Positions 13,601 through 26,456 of a stretch of 64,000 nt of DNA are shown in pieces (the stretch's first letter is position 1; the number at the start of each line of letters is the position of its first letter). Below the pieces are notes generated by a model that ran no database searches, was not told the DNA's origin, and worked only from the letters and a program-made list of their open reading frames with translations. This DNA comes from Callaeas wilsoni. Its lineage: Eukaryota > Chordata > Aves > Passeriformes > Callaeidae. Where the stretch lies: NCBI GenBank assembly GCA_013398955.1, contig VWPU01014915.1, positions 1 to 64,000 on the forward strand. Direction: 5' to 3'. A program made the translations under genes and the position numbers.

Positions 13601-14063
13601 AATTACAGTAGGCAAATCCTTGTTTAGCCTACCTCCAATTTTTACTGAGACTTTAGAGTCCTGCATCTGCACATGACCTGAATTGCCTTACTTTAGTCAA
13701 GTACCTATGTGCTGCCTGTGACCTGCTGAATCTGTGACACGGCCATAGCAGGGTTCAGATCTGCTAAGTCCTCTCACAGCCTATCAAATGCACACTATCA
13801 AAAGAGCTATGATAAAGTGTAATCATGTCTGCATTCTGCTATCAAGATATAGACAGGTAAGCTGTTAGCTCTCACCTTTGAATATTAAACAAAGAATTAT
13901 GACCATTCCTTCATGAAACCTGAGATAACTTGTATTCTAAACCTTTCTCCAGATGAGCATCTTCAAATTCACCTGTCTTGCTTCCATAGAAAATGAGCAA
14001 GTTTTACTGCGCAGAAGACATTTTAAACTGGAGAGGAATTCTCTGTGACCAAATCAGCAGTCT
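10643..14063. other. Gene-free AT-rich stretch
   Basis: No gene, RNA or mobile element recognised. Frames of up to ~103 codons (for example 11358-11669 on the minus strand) show no domain and low-complexity composition. A strong but isolated donor motif (GACAG|GTAAGC) lies at 13857. The block near 13560-13640 contains homeodomain-like TAATTA and several unbroken short motifs but no proof of function. Confidence 0.55.
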
Positions 14064-14415
14064 CTTCCCTTCCCTTCCCTTCCCGTCCCTTCCCTTCCCT
14101 TCCCTTCCTTTCCCTTCCCTTCCCTTCCCTCGCCCCCCCCCGCCCCCCCCCCCCCCCTCCCCCCTCCCCCCTCCCCCTTCCCCCCCCCCCCCTCCCCCCC
14201 CCTTCCCTTCCCTTCCCTTCCTTTCCCTTCCCTTCCCTTCCCTCGCCCCCCCCCGCCCCCCCCCCCCCCCTCCCCCCTCCCCCCTCCCCCTTCCCCCCCC
14301 CCCCCTCCCCCCCCCTTCCCTTCCCTTCCCTTCCTTTCCCTTCCCTTCCCTTCCCTCGCCCCCCCCCGCCCCCCCCCCCCCCCTCCCCCCCCCTTCCCTT
14401 CCCTTCCCTTCCCGT
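14064..14415. repeat. C-rich (CCCTT)n array with a 113-bp higher-order unit
   Basis: A pure pyrimidine/C tract. Short (CCCTT)n runs alternate with poly-C blocks interrupted by single T or G. The landmark cctttccc recurs at 14107, 14220 and 14333, exactly 113 bp apart. The first two units are essentially identical and the third lacks the middle (CCCCCCT)n portion. The minus strand is a series of long G runs and therefore a strong G-quadruplex candidate. Open frames of 159 and 168 codons through it are proline, leucine, serine and phenylalanine low-complexity artefacts. Confidence 0.95.
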
Positions 14416-14769
14416 CTTCCTTTTTCTTACTTTCTTCTTTTCTTGTTACTTAACAGAAAATCTATATGCAGCCCAAGATGCAAGTACTGCTTCACTTAAT
14501 TCATTTAATGACTCCATCTTTTAATTTCTCAATTTTAAAATAGCTAAAATAATTACACTCCTACCCAAACATTTTGATATTTTTGATGAAAGTCACACTT
14601 AAAAAATTCATATATCAAAAGTGTCCAAGTATCATTGTACTTGATAGCATTTCTTTCCAAAATCAATTGATTATGATAATATTTTGTAAGTTGACCATAT
14701 TGCCACATAGAAGATTAATTATTTTACTTTTCTCCAATAGTCAGGCAAAAGATTGATTCTTGCTGGATA
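14416..14769. other. Pyrimidine-rich tail then AT-rich spacer
   Basis: A CTTT-rich degenerate tail of the array continues to about 14445, followed by AT-rich sequence up to the LTR. Nothing else recognised. Confidence 0.5.
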
Positions 14770-15351
14770 TACTGGTTTTGACTGGGACAGTTAAATTGTT
14801 TCATACTAACTTGCGTGGGGCTGTGTTTTGGATTTGTGCTGAAAATCCAGTGATATTGTTGATAACCCACTCCTGTTTTCACTTTTGCTGAGCAGTCCTC
14901 AGACAGCGTCAGGGAATGTTCTGCTTCTCACTCGATCCCACCAGCAAGGAGGCTGGGATGCACAAGAGTTTGGGAGGGGACACGGTAGGGACAGCTGACC
15001 CAAGTGGCCCAAGGGAAATTCCATGCCATATGACATTCTCCACAGCAATAAAACTGGAATGGCTGGATGTGGGCCAGGGCTGCTGTTTTTCTGGGACTGA
15101 CTGAGCATTGATCAGTTGGTGGGGAATAATTGTTTTCTTTTGCATCACTTGTTTTTCTTAATTTTTATTTTCTTCCCTCTTTGTTGTGTTTTTTTTCTTT
15201 TTTTTTTTTTTCTCTTAGTATTATTAAACTGTGCCTGTCTCAACCCATGAATTTTCTCACTTTACTCTTCCAATTCTCCTCCATCTTACTGCAGGGAGGT
15301 GATTGAGTGACTATGTGGGGTTTAGTTGTCAAGTGGACTTAAACCATGACA
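14770..15351 (+). mobile_element. Solo LTR, avian ERV family A, copy 1
   Basis: The sequence runs from a degenerate ctggttttgactggg start, through ctgtgttttggattt and a GC-rich centre (gggaggggacac…acagctgaccc), to tattattaaactgtgcctgt with an ATTAAA poly(A) signal near 15222. It then passes the catgaattttctcac block and ends at ttaaaccatgaca (TG…CA form). Copies at 25918 and, inverted, at 41482 share the same order of blocks, which identifies it as a dispersed LTR. No gag, pol or env sequence flanks it, so it is a solo LTR left by recombination. The diverged 5' edge makes the start approximate. The family name cannot be assigned by eye. Confidence 0.88.
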
Positions 15352-18089
15352 GTGGCTTAGAGACTGCCTCTCAGTCCGTTCACTTCATTCATGATTGCAT
15401 GAGAAGGAAGGAGGCAAGAAGGAAGGAGATAAAGGAGGAAAGAAGAATAAACAAAATGAATATATATATATATATAAGATAACTTACAACAATTGAGTAG
15501 TTGTAGCTCCATAGCAAAGAAAATCACCAGGATGTATATATATTCTCAGTGCATGTAGACTGAACAGTTCAGTAGAAGGCAGTATTTTTCTCTGGTTTTA
15601 TTTACTTAATATTGGTTTATATTCTCAGACCTAAGTGCAAATACCTTCCCGAGAACGAAACTAGACAATCAAGAGAAATGACTGAGAGCATGTTCGTTTG
15701 CGTCCTTCTCTCAAATGTTCTTCAGAAGAACATGATGCACTCTATTGATTCTAAAGACTGGCAAAGTTAAAGTTAGTTTTGTCGGAGTCCCTCTAACAGA
15801 AAGCAATTTCCTTTCTTGGCACTCCACAGTCTGTTATTCCATTGAGATGCCCAAGAAACTGTCATTTACTCACTTTTTTACATGTTACGATTTTCTGGTC
15901 ACTGTTTGGCTATTTCAGCTACTTTGGCACAAATCAGAGCAGCCACTTTAAGAGCAGAAGTTTGCTATGTAGTCAACACAGAGCACTAGACACTGCTTGG
16001 GGCCAGTTCATAATGCTTAAAACTAATTAAATTGATATTCAACTAGTCACTATAGTCAATGGAGATTAGCACAAAGGTTTTACCATGCTTATGACAATGG
16101 TGAGTTCAGCTGGGAACTAAATATTCTTTCTGTTGATTGCAAAGCTAGCCAACCTGTGACTAGATCAGACATTACAGACATTTAAACTGAGACGAGGTGG
16201 ACTTGTAAACCTATCTCTTTCCTCAGCTCAGACAATTCATAGTCAATACATTAGCACTGGGCTTTGCAGTCAGGGATCCCACATTAATATACCCAGGCCA
16301 GACTACATGGATCAGAGTAGGCGACAGCTTTGATCTGTCTGCAGCTATTCCCCTCTGAGGAGTTTAATTTCTCCTTTGCAAAGGCTTTGATTGCTATCTG
16401 GTCCCACAATACACATTCATTCTGGTCATCATTTAGCACATAAGCACAGTGAGAGTTAGGAAATTCAGGTCAAAGAAGAGGCAAAATAATAATTGCACTG
16501 GAGAAGTGGTATTTGTGAGGACAAGATAATCGTGTTCTGCAGATCTGTAAGAGAATTTTAGTGTGTCTCTTCTCTAAATTCTCAGAGACTTACTATTTTT
16601 CTAATGCAGTTTGAAGAATTCAGTCTTGCTCCATACCAGGAGTTAAACAATCACTTGGATTTTTTATGTAATTCAAGCATTTTAATTAGTTTAAATTTAT
16701 TGGAAGTAAAAATAGAGTTATTATTTGTGTATCAGCAGAATCTATCAGAAATTGTTGTCCTGAAAAACTTTGTTCATTTTTTGTCTGCTCTGGGAATCAT
16801 CTAAAACCTCTGAAGTTCCTAGTGAAGTACCAACATTAGCCCCAGTTGGAATTACTAACCATGGAAAGAAAATGAAAAAGCTTCTGCCATGTTATACTGG
16901 TTTCTTGAGTTGATTTAAAAATAGTTCCACAAACATGTTTACCACATTTTTTTTCCCTGGAAAACTGTTTCAGAATCTCATCTGAATTAAATTTGCAATC
17001 TCCATATATTAATAGCCTATATATATATATACATATATGTATGTATATCTAGGTGTGTGTGTATATATATATATATAAAAATCTGCATATACCCAAGCAG
17101 TTTAAAAGAGATTGGTTTTCCTCATTGTTTACCTCCATATTTACAAAGGGTAGGATTATCTCATCTTAGCCTTAAACAAGCCATGTTTATATGTAATGAC
17201 ATTTTGACTCTCTCCAGCTAGGACATTTCACTCATTGAGATCAAAGTGGTGTGAAATATTTTAAAAGTTTTTGCTTCCATTAATGGTGATCTCTTTATAG
17301 GCCTGTGGTATGTTCAGAGCAAAATGATAGGGCAATGAATCATTTGCCAATGAAAAAGCCACTGTCGACTGTCGTGTACTTTAAAGTCTGAACTTCGTTA
17401 TTAGCAGGAAGTAAAAATGTTGGAAGCAAAGTTCAGAACTGAGGTACACTAGTTTGGAATATAAGAGAAATTATCTAATTGAGAAAGGCACATATGAACT
17501 AGAATAAATCTGGAAAGGGAATAACTCTGAGTTGCTGGAAGTCCAATCAAGTCATTACAGACATCTTCCTGTTCAAGTGTGAGTTTTGCACGGCTGTTAT
17601 CCTATTGCCCTACAAAGTCAATGTTGATTGAAGTGCCGTTTAAGAAGACTTACCCTTTTAAAAACTGACTTACCATGCTTCTGCCTACTCTGCTGATGTG
17701 TACAAGAGTCTGAGTAGCTTTAACATACAGGCCAACAGGACACAAGCTTTGATTAAAGTGCAGTGGAGCCTCGGTAACACATCCACACTCTAGTCTGTAA
17801 AAAATGGGATGTTGAATCTGACCTGTCTTGCAAAACACCTTGAAGTGTAAGTGATCTTAGTTCTTGTGTGGTACTCAGATCTCCTGAAGATTTGACAACA
17901 CTGCTTTATTGGGGTCTGTTTTGAGGTGACAAACCACTACACATAGTTCCTCCTCACGCACTGATTTTGTTCTGTTACTCCATGAAAAGAAAATAACTGG
18001 GGCTAAGCACACTGTTGTAGGTGAGTTGTTTGCAATCTTTGCTTTGAGAACATTCTCCTATGAAGAAAGGTGGAACACAAACCCTGCCA
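15352..18089. other. Gene-free stretch with AT dinucleotide tracts
   Basis: Contains a GGAA-rich purine patch (about 15403-15447), a (TA)n tract at 15460-15477, and a compound TA/TG tract at 17019-17077. No coding exon or mobile element recognised. Confidence 0.55.
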
Positions 18090-18445
18090 AGGTTAGTGAT
18101 GAAACACATGCATTGGGCAGTGCCACGAGCACTGGCAGCTGCCTGGAGCCAGGTACCAGGAGACGTGAGGGGATGCCTATGACCCTCACCAGCCAGGCCT
18201 CATTCCAGGGCCCTTGGACAGGCAGCAGGGCAGGCCAGGAAGGCTGCTGGGACATCCCCAGGTGCCTCTGTGGGAATGGGGACAACAGGCTGTGGGTTGG
18301 CCCTGCTGTGGTGTGGCTGGAGAGCCAGACCCCTCCAGCACCACAGGGACAGACTGACAGCTCTGGGCTCTGGGCCATGGAACAGGGGCGTGGGAGCCCC
18401 AGGGAGGCTGGATAGGGCTGTTGAGGGCCGTTATTCCCCTCAGTG
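18090..18445. other. GC-rich unclassified block, possible old repeat
   Basis: About 350 bp of GC-rich sequence sits in AT-rich surroundings. Frames of 129 codons (+) and 139 codons (-) are open across the same bases, which argues that composition, not selection, keeps them open. The minus-strand reading is rich in P, S, L and Q with no recognised motif. No terminal repeats or poly-A tail could be seen, so neither a processed pseudogene nor a defined transposon can be claimed. Confidence 0.35.
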
Positions 18446-21400
18446 CCCTGACATTTAATGACCTGTATGTGAAACATAAAAGGTCAGTTTGTCTTTGTCA
18501 GAAAGAATGGTTACATGCATCTTGATCTTCTGGGCTGATGACCTTTCTGTTCACATTGTTTCCACAAAGATAAAAGAATCTAGCAAGGAAAAATAAAGAA
18601 ACATTAATGTGAAGAGCCATTTTTTGACTTTTCCTACCTACTCTAAGGGAAAGAATAAAGGATGGCAATATGCTTATCATTTTTTTTAAATAAAAAAGCT
18701 AATTTCAAATTAAAGCACTGTGGATTGTAGTAAATTTAACAGTCAGAATGCTGCACTTATTTTTCTCTTGGTGTTCAGGAATCCAATAACCCCTTGTTTT
18801 ATTTAACACAGAGATCTGTTGCTCATGGATTGTATTGCAGATGGCTTAAAGAAACGAGCCATCGTTATCTATTTCTTACCTTTTCTTTCAGAAGTTCTCT
18901 GCTATGCAGAAGCACCTTTTCCTTTTCAGCAACAGAATATCAAAGTGTCAAAAGTGACCTATATATGCATGGCATGACTGCTATAAGAGCATGTCTTTAA
19001 AATGTTAGTAATGAAGACCTTATTACTTATTCATGGCATTAGTCATTCACAAATATAATAAATCAGTATTTTTCATTTACTGACCTACAAGGCTTTTTCA
19101 TTTCTGATTTAATTTCACAGCTGCATAAACGACATCAAAAATCAACACATTTAAAGCACTCAGGTAAAATAAGGGACAGCTTACTACCATGAAATGGCAA
19201 AGTGTATGAAAATAGATGAATTTGAATTGTGAGCTGAACAGTAAAAAAATCTTTTTTAACAAGGAATTACATCTCTTTGGAGTTTAATTACAATAAGGAC
19301 TGTCACCATAAGATTAATGATGAGCAGTTTTTCACTTCAAACAATTTCAATTGAGTTAACATAGTGTCATTATTCTTAGACTGATAAGGTCAAGCAAATG
19401 AGGCAAAAGTGGGCAAAAAATGGAAAACCAAACTGTACTGAGGGAACAATCTGTGCTATTCTGTGCTATTTAAAATATTGCAGTAAGATGATAAAATACT
19501 AAAAATTTTATATGTTTTTTTATTAACCATGCAAAATCATAGGATCTAATGCAATTTTCAGAATTGTGAATCAGAAATAATTTGTACATTGGCATCTTTC
19601 ACACTTTTCTGGAAATATGATAAACTTTTCTGATATGTACATATTGCTTTCTTGGTTAGATATCTCATACCAGTGCTCATAGGCAGGAAGGCCATCTGAC
19701 TGCATGGTAGGGATAAACTCTGAACTGGTGATTGTGAGGTGATATTTTAATGCACTGGGTAATAGAACCTTGGGAGTCACTTTCGTTTGTGCCCTTATAC
19801 TTGATATATAAAGGCTGTAGCCCTTTTTTTTAGGGAAGAGACACTTGAAGAAAGAAAGAAAGAATTGTTTTTACTTCTCCTCTTATGTCAGAATCTGAGA
19901 AGAGGAAGTAGGTGAATCTTCATTTTCAGCCTCTTTTCTGGATACTTTGCCTTTGAGCATTGTTTGCATTCTCAAAAATGTTCATAATGTTTATTTGAAT
20001 CAGGAAAAATAATTTTCAAATGCTGCACCATAAACTCTGGTCCATAAAATTAGACCACCTGAGGACACATGTAGGGGAAGTGGAAGTGACATGCTCAGTC
20101 CGCTAACCCCACTAATGGAAAACGTTCCATTAGGCACAGACTGGTTTACTTTAGATCTGTTTCTTTATTAAGTGTTACAACACAATTTAACAAGGCCCTA
20201 GTAAAAGTGGGTAAAATACCCTAATCTATCATCACAAATTATATTTCAGTTTTCTGTGTTTGATATCATCAGAGTTCATCCCCTTCTAGTCATCTTGCAA
20301 ATCCCACTATCCTGGTCTTTCCTTTTTTAAAAATTATTTTTAGTTATTATTATAATGTCTAAAGAAATGTGTATTTCTATTTGCTTTGTGTGTACTTTAT
20401 GTCAACATTCAGCCATTACTGACCTCTTTTGATACCTTTAAGGATCTCTGTTATATTTATTAATGTAAATACATATTCAAATCCTACTAAAATATATGAT
20501 GAAATAGAAGTCACATCAAAGGTTTTTGAGAAGGAATCAAGTTCTGCAACTCATGAGGATAACTTGAAGAATAACAGTAAATGTGATAAATATGAAGAAA
20601 TGCATTTTCTGTCTTTATTTATCTTCCTTTCTAATGAAACCTCTAGGGAGTGTGCAGAATCTGGCTTATACTTAGCTCTAGCTATATCAAGAAGCAGGCA
20701 TAAGTGATGTATTAGCAATTTAGCTTGTTTTACTCTCTTAATTCAGCACATAATCTCACATTGCTTTCAGCCTGTGAACTAAAGAAGCTACTCAATCTTC
20801 CTGACTGACAACAGAATAAATTAATCAATAAACATGATTTTCTGTTTTAATTAAATTAATATAATTTGGTGTAATCTACACCGAAGAGAACAATAGTGCT
20901 AGTTTTTCAGCCAACGTCATTAATAAATTAGGTTGTCTGAGAGATGGTGCTTATTTTGAGCTCTTCTGAATGTGAATCACTTAAATAGAAATTAAAAATG
21001 GAATCATCTTTCAAATTCTCATTACTTGAGAACAGATGTTTCACACTCTTGTTGAAAATAATGCATACACCTTTTTACATGCAAGTGCATATTAGGAAAA
21101 CACAAAGAAATCCTTCTTGTTTGCTACGTAATCTCTACGAATAAACTGTGTCTCTCATTAATCACTATGTAAAATATATTTCCTTTTATGTAAGAGAAAT
21201 AAAGAACAACTAATCCTTGAAGTGATAAAAAGCTGAAAACTATCTCAGAGGATGCTTAGATCTGAAGATGTTATTGACTTAAAGAACAGTGTCAGGATAG
21301 CACAGAGAACGCAGCTCAAAGATCCAGCTAAGAGACCAATAATTATATAAAAAATCAATACTTATTGGTATAGCATTAGCATTTCCTCCACAATGCAGCA

Positions 21401-23005
21401 ATGCAAGGATCCAGATAGAAATTTTATAATACAACTTGGTGCAGCATCAAATTTGAGTTTATTGCTTTTGAAACCAACCTATAACATGGGAATATAAATG
21501 GAATTCCTCTATGATGTGCACAGTCTACATGCAACAGGTGTTTGTCAGAGTAGCCCTGGAGCCTACGAGAGGAATCAGCCAATTTGTTCACTCAGAGTCT
21601 AGACAGAGCCTAGACACTACTGCTGAGGACAGCAGAGTCATAACTTGCATGGTCACAGATCATCTGTGCAAAACAAGGTATTCCTGACCTCTTCAAAAAG
21701 GCTGAGCTGTGTTTATGTTTAGATGATATTGGAACTAGATTTTTTTGTTCACATTACTGCATATTTCTGTAAGTGTATATAATGCTATATATTTCTGCAT
21801 ATAATACTACCTATTAAGTGGCCTTACACACTCATTTTACTTGTATTATTTTGAGGGACTAAAAAAAGACGACAAAACCCCAGTAACTTTATACAATTGA
21901 CAATAGCAACTAATGCTAGTGTGTGATAGGTGACCATTAACTGAAACGAAGAGAGCATTAATCACAGTGTCTTGAAAGGAAAAAAAACAATGAAAGTGCA
22001 ACAGTATATTGTTTATAAGCCAGCAAACTTCATTTACTAATTTATACTGAAGTATTTTTACTACATACATTGCTTTGCTAATACATAGAAACCATATATT
22101 TTCCTTGCTCAGGGTGGTGTAAGCTCTGAAGACAATAAATCTGGGTATACAGTTAGTACTGCTCTCTCTCGCCCATAAATTTAGTAAAAAGCAGAGTTTC
22201 CAAAAATATATATTGCACATATAGAACTCCCTCTAGACAGAAAAGCAATATAGTAAAAACAAGTTCTCCTTTTTCACAGTCCTTTTATGAGAAGCTATAT
22301 AGCTTCTTTCATTCAATATATTCAAAACTGAGTCTTTCACTCTAAATCATCTGATGTGATATGACCAATATAAGTTATATTATTCTGAGATTATAATGAA
22401 TGAAATGCAAACCATAAGATTATGATTATTTTAATATTGCTTACGTTTTGAGGGTCAAAATAAAATTCAGAAATTGAATCTGCAGCTTGACCATTTATAT
22501 TGTGTAAATTATCGTTTGTAAGCTTATAAACAGTGAAGTAAAAAATATGGATCTAAACAAATTTGTTTTAAAATACCCTGAAAGAAGAACATTCCATTTA
22601 CATAGCTAATTTTCAATGTGTTTCTTTTGCTTTTCTTGTGATATAATTGATGCAAAATATCCTCTGAATTCGAGCTGCCCAATTACCATTCTTTTCCCTG
22701 CCTTGCCCCAAGTCAAACGCATTAAAAAAATCCAAACACAAAACGTGGGTTAGAATTTTGATGAATTATGCTTTTCTGCTCTGTAAAATAAGATCTGTGT
22801 TATATAGAATACCTTCAGAATTTTTTTCTCCACTCAGCTCCTCCCTTTTCCTTTTTCTTCTATGGAAATACTCTGAGAAGTAGGTCAATAATATACCAAA
22901 CAGTTTTTCACAGTTGTGTACATACAGTGGTTCATTATAACTAATATCAGAGATCAGCCTGTGGGCTGACTTTCACATCTGCTGTGCTTCTGTAACTCCG
23001 AGAAG
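18446..23005. other. Gene-free AT-rich stretch
   Basis: No gene or mobile element recognised. A 10-bp tandem duplication (ctgtgctatt) is at about 19450-19470. The area 20815-20880 is very rich in TTAATTAA-type homeodomain sites. Frames up to 124 codons (21846-22220, minus) carry no recognisable domain. Confidence 0.55.
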
Positions 23006-23195
23006 TAGAACAGGTTGCCCAGAGAGATTATGCTGTCAGTCTCCATAGCTGGAGGTTTTCAAGACCTAACTGGATAAAGCCCTGAGCAACCTGGTCTGAT
23101 CTCACCGCTGACCCTGCTTTGAGCAGAACATTGAACTAAAGACCTCCTAAGTCCCTTCTAGCCTTCATTATCCCCTGATACTGTGATTTTGAGTG
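23006..23195 (+). mobile_element. CR1 LINE 3'-UTR fragment
   Basis: Starts with gaacaggttgcccagagaga, continues through a 'ctccatagctggaggttttcaagac' like block, and ends with gaccctgctttgagcaga and the ctcctaagtcccttct block. This is the order of the CR1 3' terminal segment. It is about 190 bp, without coding sequence and with a decayed tail. Confidence 0.92.
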
Positions 23196-24422
23196 ATATT
23201 TAGTCTTTCTGGGCTAAATTCACATGTACACATAGTGCATTGCAGTGTCATGCAAAGAAACTATAGAGACACGTCTTCAGAGCACTGTATTGTGCCAAGT
23301 ACGTGTGCCTTAATGTGCCCCTTTTGAGGATTTTGGAATTGTTATATTTTTAATCCAACGACAAAAGGATTCATAATTTCTGAATGAAGTTTATTTTATT
23401 TATATGTCTTTCTCAAAGAGATTTGGGACACTCAGAACATCACACTGCTCATTAAAACCTGCTTTTCTTTCTGATGGAAGTAACACAGTAGCAGTGACTA
23501 CTGCTGTGGTTGAATGAGCTGCTTTAAGCCCCTGAGGTGCAATCAAATTTTGTTTAAAGGTTCCGGTGTTTGATTTTTTGCTTACAGGTTTGGTTTAAAT
23601 TACTTTCAGTTTTATTTTAGTTGCAATGCAAGTAATTTTACATTTCACAGGAGTCTTTATTAAACAATTTACTCCTGTTTTGATATCTATGGATTAAAAG
23701 CTACTGTACCTGTTAATGACATTTGCCTATTCCACCATTTTTCTACTTCTTGTCTTCTTTTCAAGTCCACTGAAGCAGTGCCTTTGCCCACAATCCATCT
23801 CCATTCTTTATGCATAACTAAACAAGCTTTCTTTGTTTCTTTTTTTTTACTATTGCTATGGATCACTTCTTCTATTCCATTGTTTTCATTTAGCTTCTGA
23901 CTACATTCTTAAAAGAATTAAAATGAACTATTCTGCTTTCTAATTCAAAATAGAATCTGTATTTATTTTGGATTAGAGATGCAATTCAACAGTGCTGAAA
24001 AGACCTTAAGTAACCAACCAAATTTTTTGCCATTACAGTTGTTGACAAAATTATCTTCTGAACTACCAATTGGTATTCACAAAGGTTTCAGTGACTAAAG
24101 CAAGTCAAGAAAAATCTGCTACCACATTATAAAGATGGAGAAACATCTGTTTTAATAGTTTGGCCTCTAAATGCTGATTATTATTTTACTGAAAGCCATG
24201 ACAGTCTAGAGTACAGTGATAGTGATAGGATCTGTCACATGCTGTCCAGAGATTGCATATGTTAAAGTGAAAATCTCCTTTTGATAGCATCTTTTGTCTC
24301 ATCTTGTGGGTTTTTGGGGGTTTTTGTCAGAATTGGCAAGCAAAAGAGGATGAAATATGACCTTAACAGCATTAAATAAGACTTTCCATGAAATCCTGGG
24401 CTGTTGAACTGTGTAGTATGGG
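23196..24422. other. Gene-free AT-rich stretch
   Basis: No gene, RNA or mobile element seen between the two CR1 fragments. Confidence 0.55.
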
Positions 24423-24982
24423 TCATAGAATCATAGAAAGAATGGAGTTGGAAGGGATCTTAAAGATCATGCACTTCTAATCCTGTTGCCATGTGCAGAA
24501 ACATCTTCCACTAAACCAGGTTGCTCAGGGCCTCACCCAACCTGACCCTGACCACTGCCAGGGATGGGACATCCACAACTTCTCTGAGCAACCTGTTCCA
24601 GTGCCTCACTACACTGATAGTAGGGAATCTAATCTAAATCTCTCCTCTTTAGTTTAAAACTGTTCCTGCTTATTCTATCCCTATCCTACCTATCTGGGCA
24701 AAAATTCGCTATCCCTCTTTTTCATAAGCCATCTTTAGGTGCTGGAAGGCCAGAATGACATCTTCCCAGAGCCTTCTCTTCTCCAAGCTGGACAACTCTA
24801 ATTGTCTCAAGTATGTCTTCATAGGAGACTTGCTCCAATCCTCTGATCACCTTTGTGGCCTCCTCTGGACTCTATCTAACAGGTCCATGCCTTTCTTGTG
24901 CTAAGGACCCCAGACCTGGATGCAGCAGGTGGATGCAGACGTGGTCTCATGAGCACAGGGTAGAGAGGGGAATGCTTCTTCT
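24423..24982 (-). mobile_element. CR1 LINE fragment with 3' tail
   Basis: Begins with tcatagaatcatagaaag (reverse complement of the CR1 3' octamer tail), followed by gttggaagggatctt, the gttgctcagggcctc block, the cttctcttctccaagctgg block and tttgtggcctcctctgg. All are standard for the last ~550 bp of CR1 in inverse orientation. A short local duplication (ctggatgcagcaggtggatgcag) marks the 5' side near 24916-24940. Frames are broken. Confidence 0.95.
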
Positions 24983-25917
24983 GGCTTTAACTCATCACTG
25001 AAGCAGCGCAGTAATCTGGTGATAAACTGCTTTTTGTTGGGGAAAAAAGGTAAAGGCAGGCTCCTGTTTACCCAAGAGCACTGAGAGATACTTCATAAAA
25101 CACAGCTTCCATGAAACAAGTATTTCATGTGAAAGGAACTTTTAAAAACAATTGCGTAAAAGACTATACACTTTGCTAAAATTTACAGTGACAACATTCA
25201 TTTTAATATGTAAATTTGGAGTTGATATAAGCTATATTTCAGATGTAGTATATCAGATAAACAATATATTTTATAGAAGCCAGGCTGTGGATACAGGAAA
25301 ACACCAAAGCTTTCAAAGAGCTGCATATTTCTAGAGTAGGCTTCTCAAGCCAGTGGAAATAGCTGCCACTGTGGAACTCTTGTTGACTTTATTGCTTATA
25401 TGTCCCAGCAAAGAGCTGATTGCCTCAACGTAATTGAAATTAGCTAAAGGCAGTGTGTAACGTATGAAAACGACACCCTGCATTTAACCAACTGGCACTA
25501 GTCTAAATAAAATAAGTCTTAGCTTTCATTACATGACCCTATCTCTTATTTCTAATCAAGAAGTGTTTGCCTTCTTACTTTACTTTCCCTATCGCACTGT
25601 GATTTCTAAATGGAAAATAACTATAGCATTTCAGTGCTGTTATTTTTCCTTATCACTTGTCTTTTAAATGCATTTTATGGGCCCAAATATTCAGCTGAAT
25701 ATTTGACACTGCTTGCAAAAATGAGTTTACACATAGCATTATCAACATGGGTGTCCTGCAATTGCATTTGCAGGTATACATTTTCTTTGTTACAGGTTTA
25801 ACTGATCTCGACTGCACTGTTAACTCCATGTTTCAAGGAAAACATTCCATGAAACCTAGCACAAAAAGAAGGATGTGATACAGGATTTTTTTCCATCTCA
25901 GTGAGTACTATCATTCT
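24983..25917. other. Gene-free AT-rich stretch
   Basis: No feature recognised. The small frames at 25152-25334 and 25610-25801 have hydrophobic low-complexity content and no splice-site support. Confidence 0.5.
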
Positions 25918-26456
25918 TGTCCTGGTTGAACTGGGACAGAGTTCATTTTCTTCTTAATATCTGGCATAGTGTTGTAGTTTGGATTTAGCATGAGAATGTT
26001 GATAATGCAGAAATATTTTGGTGTTTGCTAAGTAGTGCTGTGGCCAGGAGAGCTGCCTCATATCATTGAATGTCATGTCTAATATATAAACTGAGGAGCT
26101 GTGCAGAGGGGACCAGTGGTATTCAAGGATAGGCTGGTTCTTGGTCAGGAGGTGGTGAACAATTTCATTGTCCATCACTTGTTTCTTCTGAGTTCTGTTA
26201 CTATCTCTCTCTCCTTATAATTGCTATTATTATTAATAATATTATCAGCATATTATTGTTATTATCATTAACATTATCATTATTGCTATTTTTATTATTA
26301 TGATGGTCACATTTTATTAACATTATTAAATTGTTCTTATCTCAACCCATGAGGTTTACCTTTCTTTCTGATTCTTGCCTGCACTGGGTGGGTTGGAGGA
26401 GTGAATGCTGAGCAGCTGAATGGTACTGACTTGCTGGCTGGGGTTAAACCATGCTA
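25918..26456 (+). mobile_element. Solo LTR, avian ERV family A, copy 2
   Basis: Starts with tgtcctggtt, a clean TG terminus. It contains a TATA box (tatataaa) at 26083-26090, the family block gaggtggtgaacaatttcattg, an ATT-rich stretch (26217-26330) and the ATTAAA poly(A) signal, then ttatctcaacccatgagg, and ends with ggctggggttaaaccatg. Block order matches copies 1 and 3. No internal retroviral genes flank it. A shared ttct at both edges is too short to claim as a target duplication. Confidence 0.92.

Noticed and set aside
13993..14524. Two overlapping plus-strand frames of 159 and 168 codons
   Set aside because: They run through the C-rich array and consist of P/S/L/F repeats in more than one frame, an effect of the repeat.
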